A stretch of DNA of 64,000 bases from an uncultured Clostridia bacterium (GTDB taxonomy: Bacteria > Bacillota > Clostridia > Oscillospirales > Acutalibacteraceae), in assembly GCA_946183365.1 (NCBI GenBank), contig CAMHAH010000004.1, forward strand, positions 1-64,000, written 5' to 3'. Position numbers and translations under genes: made by a program. Positions 45,657 through 52,430 of the stretch are shown piece by piece. The notes beneath the pieces were generated by a model that was given only the letters and a program-made list of their open reading frames with translations, ran no database searches and had not been told where the DNA came from. Within the stretch, counting starts at the first letter, position 1, and the number at the start of each line of letters is the position of its first letter.

Positions 45657-46751
45657 ATGAGAGTGTCGCTGTGTACCATAGCGCATAATGAAGAAAAAGC
45701 TCTTAACGGATTACTGAGAGATTTCAGCGATCAGAACTATCCGCACCATAAAATAGAGATAATAATGATCGACTCCAACTCTGATGATCACACTCATGAG
45801 CTGATGGAGGACTTCAAGAATACCGACAACGGCTTTTATGATGTGAAGATATATAACTCATACGGAGCAAATCAGGCTTCGGCATGGAATGTAGCTATCG
45901 AGCACGCTACCGGAGATATCATAATCAGAGTCGACGCTCACTCAAAGATCCCGCGACAGTTTGTATCGAGGAATGTTTTCAATATCCAGGAGGGTGAGAA
46001 TATCGTCGGCGGAGGACGACCGAATATCTGCGCCAATCCCAACCCCTGGACAGAGACCCTGTTAGCGGCTGAGGAGTCGCTGTTCGGCTCATCTGTAGCC
46101 GACTACCGCAGACCCGCCGCTCAGAAAGAATATCACGACAGTCTTTTTCACGCGGCTTATCGCAGAGAGGTATTTGCGACTGTCGGCGGCTTTAACGAGG
46201 ATCTGGGCAGAACCGAGGACAATGAGCTGCACTACAGGATAAGGCAGGCGGGCTATAAGATCTGCTGCTGTCCCGAGATCATATCGTTCCAGCATACCAG
46301 AAGTACGTTTGGCCGTATGCTCAAGCAAAAATACGGCAACGGATACTGGATAGGACTGACGCTCGGAGTTTGTCCGGGATGCTTAAGTTACTTTCACTTT
46401 ATCCCCTTTGTCTTTTTGCTGTCGGTCATAGGCACGTCGCTTATTTGGCTGATTTTCGGACAGCCTGTATTTTTGGCGATCATCGCTGCTATGTATATAA
46501 TGTTCAATTTTGTAAACACAGTAGGCGCTTTTATATTGAAGAAATCGGCTAATCCGCTGTTCCTTTTGCTGCCGTTCCTCTTCCCTATACTTCACCTGAC
46601 ATACGGGATAGGAACGCTCGTGGGACTTATCAAGCTGCCTTTCTGGAAGAAAAAGCTTGACGGAAGCGCGCAGAGGCGTATTGAAGAGGTCAAAGAAGCG
46701 GTAAAGAGAAATACCGTTATATATGATGACGAAAAAGAAGAAGTATTATGA
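45657..46751 (+). CDS. Glycosyltransferase family 2, membrane-associated
   Basis: A 364-residue GT2 enzyme. N-terminal GT-A domain with IIMIDSNSDD and the metal-binding IIIRVDAHS, an acceptor-side FNEDLGRTEDNELHYRI, then three C-terminal membrane segments (about 243-320), like ExoA-type synthases. Presumably builds a surface polysaccharide. Overlaps the LicD gene by 4 bp. Confidence 0.9.
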   Translation: MRVSLCTIAHNEEKALNGLLRDFSDQNYPHHKIEIIMIDSNSDDHTHELMEDFKNTDNGFYDVKIYNSYGANQASAWNVAIEHATGDIIIRVDAHSKIPRQFVSRNVFNIQEGENIVGGGRPNICANPNPWTETLLAAEESLFGSSVADYRRPAAQKEYHDSLFHAAYRREVFATVGGFNEDLGRTEDNELHYRIRQAGYKICCCPEIISFQHTRSTFGRMLKQKYGNGYWIGLTLGVCPGCLSYFHFIPFVFLLSVIGTSLIWLIFGQPVFLAIIAAMYIMFNFVNTVGAFILKKSANPLFLLLPFLFPILHLTYGIGTLVGLIKLPFWKKKLDGSAQRRIEEVKEAVKRNTVIYDDEKEEVL

Positions 46752-47602
46752 GCGAAGTATTGAATCTCGACAGAGAAACCCTGAGAAAACTGCAAATAAA
46801 AGAGCTTGAGTCACTCGTATATTTTGATGAATTCTGCAAGAAGCATGAGCTTAGCTATTTTTTGCTCGGCGGATGCGTCATCGGAGCCATAAGACACAAG
46901 GGTTTTATACCGTGGGATGACGACGTCGATATCATTATGCCGCGCAGAGATTACGAAAGAATGCTGAAACTGTGGAAAGAGCATGAGAGCAACGAACGTT
47001 TCCTCATGCTTAAAACCGACGGAAAGGTATTCACCGGAAACAGCTTCGCTACCATGATCGATACCTCCGCCACGATGGTAAAGGATAACCAGAAGGATAT
47101 CGATGTACCTCACGGTATCGTTACAGATATATTCCCGCTTGACGGATGTCCCGACAGTAAGTTCAAAAGATATCTGCAATATTACCACGCGATGATGTAC
47201 AGCCTGTATATAACAGAGGTCGTACCGACAAAGCACGGCAAGCTGATACAGTTCGTCAGTTCTGTTTTGCTCAAATTCATCCCCAGCCGTGAACGCCGTA
47301 CAAAGATATGGCAAAAGCATGAAAAGAAGATGACCAAATACGGTTTTCGTACACATGAAAAATGTACGGAGCTTTGCGCCGGGCCTCACTATATGATGAA
47401 CGAATACCCTCAAAAGGCTTTTGACAAGGCTGAGTATCATGAATTTGAGGGGCTTATGATGCCTCTGCCTCAGGGATATGACCAATATCTTAAAATGGCG
47501 TTCGGCAACTATATGGAGATGCCGCCCGAGGATAAGCAGGTACCCCACCACGACTTGGCCGCGTTGGATCTTGATAAGCCGTGCGACGGATATGAAGCAT
47601 AA
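46748..47602 (+). CDS. LicD-family phosphotransferase
   Basis: A 284-residue LicD protein with the nucleotidyltransferase-like motif FLLGGCVIGAIRHKGFIPWD followed by DDVD. LicD proteins attach phosphocholine or other phospho-groups to cell-surface glycans. It is translated with the preceding GT2 gene (4-bp overlap), so both probably act on one surface polymer. Confidence 0.9.
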   Translation: MSEVLNLDRETLRKLQIKELESLVYFDEFCKKHELSYFLLGGCVIGAIRHKGFIPWDDDVDIIMPRRDYERMLKLWKEHESNERFLMLKTDGKVFTGNSFATMIDTSATMVKDNQKDIDVPHGIVTDIFPLDGCPDSKFKRYLQYYHAMMYSLYITEVVPTKHGKLIQFVSSVLLKFIPSRERRTKIWQKHEKKMTKYGFRTHEKCTELCAGPHYMMNEYPQKAFDKAEYHEFEGLMMPLPQGYDQYLKMAFGNYMEMPPEDKQVPHHDLAALDLDKPCDGYEA

Positions 47603-47611
47603 TATCTATGT

Positions 47612-47641
47612 TTGACACTCGGAACATCCGAGAATTATTAT
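47612..47641 (+). promoter_or_regulatory. Promoter of folT with a palindrome in the spacer
   Basis: Consensus TTGACA (47612-47617), 18-bp spacer and TATTAT (47636-47641). The spacer contains the palindrome CTCGG-AACAT-CCGAG (47618-47632), which could be an operator or the remains of a licD hairpin. Confidence 0.6.
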
Positions 47642-47659
47642 AAAAAACAAATCTAACAG

Positions 47660-47741
47660 AGTAAGAGAATACGCGTTAAGTGTCTGCCGAACGGGGAGTT
47701 GACGGCAGAACGAAGGGCAAGCGCGCCTGCGTTTATTCTAT
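47660..47741 (+). ncRNA. Tetrahydrofolate (THF, folT) riboswitch aptamer
   Basis: The conserved blocks of the THF riboswitch are all present in order: GCGTTAAGTGT, GAACGGGG-AGTTG, AACGAAGGGCAAGCGCG, closed by an outer stem with AGAATA and TATTCT arms. This is the RNA class found before folT genes. The next gene encodes an ECF S component, which supports the call. Binding of THF is expected to reduce folate uptake. Confidence 0.9.
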
Positions 47742-47874
47742 CATTCTAAAGTCCATGATAGAAAAACACTCGCGTCCCCGCGGTGTATTCTTTGCATCCC
47801 GCTGTTGCATACGGAAACCTCCTTATGCGATAGAACACAGCGTTGCTGTGCTGAGGAATGCAGAAGGAGGTATT
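47737..47874 (+). promoter_or_regulatory. Expression platform of the THF riboswitch (SD sequestration)
   Basis: Downstream of the aptamer, ACCTCCTT (47817-47824) is exactly complementary to the folT Shine-Dalgarno AAGGAGGT (47864-47871), with a small hairpin CACAGC-GTT-GCTGTG between them. A competing hairpin GCATA/TATGC places the anti-SD in its loop. A further stem TCTATCAT/ATGATAGA (47737-47762) shares bases with the aptamer's outer stem. This suggests translational control; the switching order is inference. Confidence 0.7.
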
Positions 47875-47877
47875 ATT

Positions 47878-48438
47878 ATGTCATTTTTTGAAAAGTTCAA
47901 AAATTCTGCAAAAGAATTATCTAACGTCCATGTTCTCGCAATATGCGCTATGATGCTCGCGCTGAGGGTAGTGCTCGGGATATTCACCAATTTTACACTG
48001 GCGATAATGCCGTTTGTAAAGATAGGCTTCTCATTCATACCTATCGTTATCACCGCGTATCTGTTCGGACCCGTGTGCGCGGGGATAGTCTCGGGAGCGG
48101 GAGATATATTATCAATAATCATCTCAAATCCCACAGCGTTCTCGATCAATCCGCTGCTGACCCTATGCTATGTATTCGAGGGCATAATCTACGGCGTCGC
48201 TCTGTATAAAAGCGAACTAGAGCTGAAAAGAATAATACTCGCTAAGGTCGCTGTGCTGCTGCTGTGCGCTCTGCCGCTTAATACTCTGATACTCAGCGGA
48301 ATGATGAACATCCCCTACCCCACCCTGCTGTTATACAGAGCCGCGGTGTTAGTCCCGTTCGGAGCAGTAGAGGTAATCATCATAAGACTGATGAAGCCGC
48401 TGTTGAAAAAAATAAAAATACAAAAACATAACGCATAA
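47878..48438 (+). CDS. folT: ECF transporter S component for folate
   Basis: A 186-residue membrane protein with 5-6 helices, the substrate-binding S subunit of a group II ECF transporter (LAICAMMLALRVVLGIFTNF, AYLFGPVCAGIVSGAGDILS). The folate assignment rests on the THF riboswitch in front of it. EcfA1, EcfA2 and EcfT encoded at 31.5-34.0 kb can supply the energy module. The ATG at 47878 is fixed by the strong SD; the open frame upstream runs through the riboswitch and is not coding. Confidence 0.92.
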   Translation: MSFFEKFKNSAKELSNVHVLAICAMMLALRVVLGIFTNFTLAIMPFVKIGFSFIPIVITAYLFGPVCAGIVSGAGDILSIIISNPTAFSINPLLTLCYVFEGIIYGVALYKSELELKRIILAKVAVLLLCALPLNTLILSGMMNIPYPTLLLYRAAVLVPFGAVEVIIIRLMKPLLKKIKIQKHNA

Positions 48439-48446
48439 TCAAGAAA

Positions 48447-48477
48447 ACGCACCATTGGATATACTCCGATGGTGCGT
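48447..48477. terminator. Terminator between folT and thrH
   Basis: A perfect 9-bp stem ACGCACCAT/ATGGTGCGT between convergent genes. The minus side is followed by TTTTCTTG, so it serves thrH best and may also stop folT. Confidence 0.78.
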
Positions 48478-48493
48478 TGATCTTTCGCTGTTA

Positions 48494-49093
48494 TTATAAT
48501 GCCGCTTTGATAAGTGCCATAAGCTCTTCATATGTATCGCAGGCGGGGATATCGGGATAATCAGCCTTGATACTGTCGGGAGCTCTGAACAAAAAGCCCG
48601 CTTTGCTCGCCTGTATCATAGCAAGATCGTTGAAGCTGTCGCCGCTGGCGATAGTTTCAAAGCCGCATGACTGCAAGGCGCGTACGGTAGTCAGCTTCGT
48701 CTTTTCACAGCGCAGCTTATAATCCGTGATCTTGCCGTTCTCATCAACTATGAGCTCGTTACAGAAGATAGTAGGCATACCGAGCTTCTCCATAAGAGGT
48801 TTAGCGAACTGTGAGAAGGTGTCGCTGAGGATAACAGCCTGAGTGATGGAACGGAGCTCGTCCATGAATTCCTTGGCGCCGGGCATAGGATCGATCTTTG
48901 CAATCGTCTCCTGTATCTCCTTAAGTCCTAATCCGTGCTGATCGAGGATATCGAGGCGATATTTCATGAGCTTATCGTAATCCGGCTCGTCACGGGTAGT
49001 ACGCTTGAGCTCGGGAATACCCGAAGCCTCGGCAAAAGCTATCCATATCTCAGGAACAAGAACGCCCTCTAAATCCAAACAAACAATATTCAT
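48494..49093 (-). CDS. thrH: Bifunctional phosphoserine phosphatase/homoserine phosphotransferase
   Basis: A 199-residue HAD-family enzyme of the ThrH type: start VCLDLEGVLVPEIW (DxE variant of the HAD motif), VILSDTFSQF, and SGDSFNDLAMI at the end. ThrH dephosphorylates phosphoserine and can move the phosphate to homoserine. It is a single-gene unit with its own promoter. Confidence 0.92.
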   Translation of the reverse strand: MNIVCLDLEGVLVPEIWIAFAEASGIPELKRTTRDEPDYDKLMKYRLDILDQHGLGLKEIQETIAKIDPMPGAKEFMDELRSITQAVILSDTFSQFAKPLMEKLGMPTIFCNELIVDENGKITDYKLRCEKTKLTTVRALQSCGFETIASGDSFNDLAMIQASKAGFLFRAPDSIKADYPDIPACDTYEELMALIKAAL

Positions 49094-49125
49094 AATAACC
49101 TTCCTTTCCGAAAAAACTACAATAT

Positions 49126-49155
49126 CATTAAACTACAGCAGGAGCTGTTTGTCAA
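49126..49155 (-). promoter_or_regulatory. Promoter of thrH
   Basis: Minus-strand TTGACA (49150-49155) and TTTAAT (49126-49131). The spacer contains an ACAGC/GCTGT inverted repeat. Confidence 0.65.
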
Positions 49156-49180
49156 GAATAATATTTGACAGAACACAAAA

Positions 49181-49204
49181 GCCCCCATCCGTTTGGATGG
49201 GGGC
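49181..49204 (-). terminator. Terminator after the dockerin pullulanase gene
   Basis: A perfect 10-bp stem GCCCCCATCC/GGATGGGGGC followed by TTTTG on the minus strand, 15 bp after the stop codon. Confidence 0.9.
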
Positions 49205-49218
49205 ATAATAGATTGATA

Positions 49219-52200
49219 TCAGTTTGCTATATCGGGGTTATAGTTGTAATAGCTTACCCACTTGCCGTCAGCCTTGCCGACATTCTCATCATCGATAACT
49301 ACCCAGATCTCGGGATAATCGTCGTATGAGATAGGACCGTAGTCAGCTGTCTGAGGATTGCCGTTCTTACTGATGATGAAGTAGTAATCAAGTCCGCCGG
49401 GGATCGGGAAGGTAACATTGTACCAACCGTCAGCGTCGGGGTTGGTCAGCATCAGACCAGGCCAACCGTCATAGCAGTTGATCGGAGTAGGACCGTCGTA
49501 TGCCCATGCCCAGAGGTGGGGATCCCATGTCTCGCTGCCGCTGTGCTTAACGTGCATCTTGGGACTTGCTACGCTGTAGGAATAGAAGTAATCAACTGTG
49601 ACATTATTGGTAACTACGCCCTCAGCGTTAGCGGGCTGGTCAATAAGTGAATAATAAGCGATCTTCTTAGCCTGTGTTGAATAAGGCTCACCGTAACGGA
49701 TACGGGTGGTCTCGGCTGTTGTCAGAGCCTTTATAGAGCCGTCTTCCTTCTTCTCCATATGACGGGCTGTAACGTTATAAACAGGCTTTATCATATGAGC
49801 GAGGAAACGCTGTAATACAACTACGTCGACAGAATCGGTCTCACGGTCTACGTTGTAGTCGCCGCGAGCTATATGCTCATCATCGAGAACGATCATATTG
49901 ATCAGATATCTCTGAAGATAGGTAGCGTCTACGATATCTACCTCACCGCTGTCGTCTATATCACCTGCGGGAGCAGCAAAGGGTGTGGGAGTATAATCGG
50001 TATAATTGAAGGTAACGGTCTTGTCCTCTTCGCCGAATGTGCCTGCTGTATCTCCGTCTACGTTATCGAGAGTGTACTCGAGCGGGATGGAGTCGTCAGC
50101 TACGAGAGAGTAACCCTCGCCGGGCTTACCGAGAACAACGCTGGTGTTGAGCACTTCACCTGTCTGCTCATAAACATGGTTTACATTGATCTTAGAGAAA
50201 GACTCGGGGATAGCGCACTCTTCAAATGTGCTCTTCTCAACCGCGATGATAGCGGATGAAGCGGGAACCTCAAAGGTGATACCCTTGACCTCGCCGAGCT
50301 TTGAAACGCCGGCGGTCTTATCGTTGGCTACGATGACCCACTCGGTGTTCTCGTCGATGGTCTTATCCTTCTTGGTCTTTGAGTTGAATTTAAAGTTAAC
50401 AGGAGACTTCTTGCCGTTGTAGATAACAGCGACCTTGCTCCACTCACCGGGAGTATTGTTGTGAACTGTATAAGCGATAGTGCTCAGTGAGGATGTCTTA
50501 GAGGTGTCAAAGATATACTCATAGCTGTCGTCATCCTTGTCTGACTTGTTTGCTGTGAAGGGAGAGAACGCCTTACGCAGTTCGAACATACCCTTGTAGT
50601 AGGATACGAGGTCAGCGTTGGTCTCAAGCAGCGACCAGTCGATCATATTGAGGGTAGCGGCGCTCTTGTAGGAGTTCTCATCGCCGTCCTTGGAGCGACC
50701 CATCTCTTCGCCGGCGAGGATGAAGTCGATACCCTGTGAAGAACTGATGATAGCCGCTGTGAGCATATTCTGAGTTACAACGTCGGTATAACGAGCGCGA
50801 TACTCTGAGTTCGCGCCGTAGTTTGCGCCAACCAGCTTATCGTAAAGTGTCATGTTATCGTGGCAGGAAGCATAGGTAACGCACTGCTCGGGAGTTATAG
50901 CGGACCATCTGCCCTTGCCCATTGTATTAGCGTTGATACCGATAGAGATATCCTTAGCTAAGGTCATGGTGCCGTTTACAAAACCCTGAGCCTCAGCGCC
51001 GTCAAATACGCCGCCCTTGATGCCGTCACGGATCTGGTCGTTGAAGAAACCGATGCGGGTGGGGAGCTTAGAAGCGTTGCCCTGAACTGTCATATATGTA
51101 GCTGTGCCTGAGCAGGTAGTGGGATCGTATACGGTGTTGCCTGCCCAACCCTCGCCGTACATTACGATACGGGGATCGATAGCGTCCATATCCTCGCGGA
51201 TCATGGTCATGGTCTCGCCGTCGTGAACGCCCATGAGGTCAAAACGATAACCGTCGAGGTGATACTCCTCTGTCCAGTACTTGAGCATCTCACGCATATA
51301 CTTGCGGTACATAGCGCGCTCTGAAGCAGTATCGTTACCGCAGCCTGACTGCTGGCTGTAACCGCCGTTGGCAGCCATTCGATAATAATACTCGGGAACA
51401 GAATAAGTAAAGCAGGAGTCTACCGAGTAAGTGTGGTTGTAAACAACGTCCATGATAACACCGATACCGGCGTCATGCAGAGCCTTTATCATAGCCTTAC
51501 ACTCTTTGATACGAACGTTGCCGTCAAAGGGGTTGGATGAATAAGAGCCCTCGGGAACACCGTAGTTCTTGGGATCGTAGCCCCAGTTGAACTGAGTGTC
51601 GTCGCCCGCTTCGTTGATAGTAGCGAAATCATAGAAGGGGTTGATCTGAACATGAGTTACACCCAGGCTCTTAAGATAATCGATACCTGTAGAAACTCCG
51701 CCCTCATTGTCGAGAGTCGTACCGGTCTCTGTAAAGCCGAGGAACTTACCGCGGTTAGCTTCGCTAACGCCTGAGTTGGGATTGTAGGTGAAGTCCTTTA
51801 CGTGAACCTCCCACACGATAGCGTCAGTCTGTTCATCAGTGAAAACATGGCTGTCCTCATTCCAACCATCGGGATCGGTCTTGCTGAGGTCAACTACCAT
51901 AGAGCGGTCGCCGTTTACGCCGACCGCATAGGAATAGATATCCTGTGTCTCGTGGGTAACGGTGCCCTTGCTGTCATAGATGTGATCGGGGTTAGTGATA
52001 GTGTAGGTGTAGTAGGTGTTGACGATGTCACCGTTAACGGTAGCAGTCCAAACACCTGTCCACCTTTCGCCGTCCATCAGCTTTTCCATAGAGACAGTGC
52101 CGAGGTCAGCGGCGCCTTCTTCGGAATCGGAACCTGTAGCGTAGCGGTTAAGTATAACCTCTGTAGCCAAAGGAGCCCATACCTTGAAGGTGGTTGACTC

Positions 52201-52374
52201 GGGAGAATAGATCGCGCCTAATTCTCCGTCGTAGGCATATTCCGCGTCCAGAGCCATGGCGGCGTCGCTGTAGGGATTAGTCGCAGCGGAAACATTCACA
52301 GCCGCTACGGTAAACATGGATACAACAAGAGCCAAAGCAAGGATCAGAGATATGACCTTTTTTGTCTTTTTCAT
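49219..52374 (-). CDS. Secreted type I pullulanase with dockerin and starch-binding module
   Basis: A 1051-residue exported enzyme that cleaves alpha-1,6 branches of amylopectin or pullulan. Order: signal peptide (about 1-31), CBM48-like domain (about 45-140), GH13_14 catalytic domain (about 160-610; VYNHTYS, GYRFDLMGVHD with the Asp nucleophile, MYGEGW with the Glu, SCHDNMTLYDK), a beta domain, a MucBP-like domain (about 730-803), a type I dockerin (804-863: two repeats DIDDSGEVDIVDATYLQRYL and DYNVDRETDSVDVVVLQRFL), a second MucBP-like stretch and a C-terminal CBM26-like module (about 937-1051, HLWAWAYDGPTPIN). The dockerin implies docking to a cohesin scaffold, as in the R. bromii amylosome; no cohesin was recognised here. 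It lies 56 bp after the second pullulanase gene. Confidence 0.93.
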   Translation of the reverse strand: MKKTKKVISLILALALVVSMFTVAAVNVSAATNPYSDAAMALDAEYAYDGELGAIYSPESTTFKVWAPLATEVILNRYATGSDSEEGAADLGTVSMEKLMDGERWTGVWTATVNGDIVNTYYTYTITNPDHIYDSKGTVTHETQDIYSYAVGVNGDRSMVVDLSKTDPDGWNEDSHVFTDEQTDAIVWEVHVKDFTYNPNSGVSEANRGKFLGFTETGTTLDNEGGVSTGIDYLKSLGVTHVQINPFYDFATINEAGDDTQFNWGYDPKNYGVPEGSYSSNPFDGNVRIKECKAMIKALHDAGIGVIMDVVYNHTYSVDSCFTYSVPEYYYRMAANGGYSQQSGCGNDTASERAMYRKYMREMLKYWTEEYHLDGYRFDLMGVHDGETMTMIREDMDAIDPRIVMYGEGWAGNTVYDPTTCSGTATYMTVQGNASKLPTRIGFFNDQIRDGIKGGVFDGAEAQGFVNGTMTLAKDISIGINANTMGKGRWSAITPEQCVTYASCHDNMTLYDKLVGANYGANSEYRARYTDVVTQNMLTAAIISSSQGIDFILAGEEMGRSKDGDENSYKSAATLNMIDWSLLETNADLVSYYKGMFELRKAFSPFTANKSDKDDDSYEYIFDTSKTSSLSTIAYTVHNNTPGEWSKVAVIYNGKKSPVNFKFNSKTKKDKTIDENTEWVIVANDKTAGVSKLGEVKGITFEVPASSAIIAVEKSTFEECAIPESFSKINVNHVYEQTGEVLNTSVVLGKPGEGYSLVADDSIPLEYTLDNVDGDTAGTFGEEDKTVTFNYTDYTPTPFAAPAGDIDDSGEVDIVDATYLQRYLINMIVLDDEHIARGDYNVDRETDSVDVVVLQRFLAHMIKPVYNVTARHMEKKEDGSIKALTTAETTRIRYGEPYSTQAKKIAYYSLIDQPANAEGVVTNNVTVDYFYSYSVASPKMHVKHSGSETWDPHLWAWAYDGPTPINCYDGWPGLMLTNPDADGWYNVTFPIPGGLDYYFIISKNGNPQTADYGPISYDDYPEIWVVIDDENVGKADGKWVSYYNYNPDIAN

Positions 52375-52430
52375 GTGTTTTCCTCCTTAAAATATAATAT
52401 AAAATTATTTAAAAAACAATTTTAACCAGA

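Noticed and set aside
46811..47551. 246-codon minus-strand frame opposite licD
   Set aside because: The plus-strand LicD motifs are intact and the antisense frame has no ribosome binding site or recognisable domain.
47680..47877. N-terminal extension of the folT frame
   Set aside because: It lies inside the THF riboswitch and its expression platform. The strong SD at 47864-47871 sets the start at 47878.
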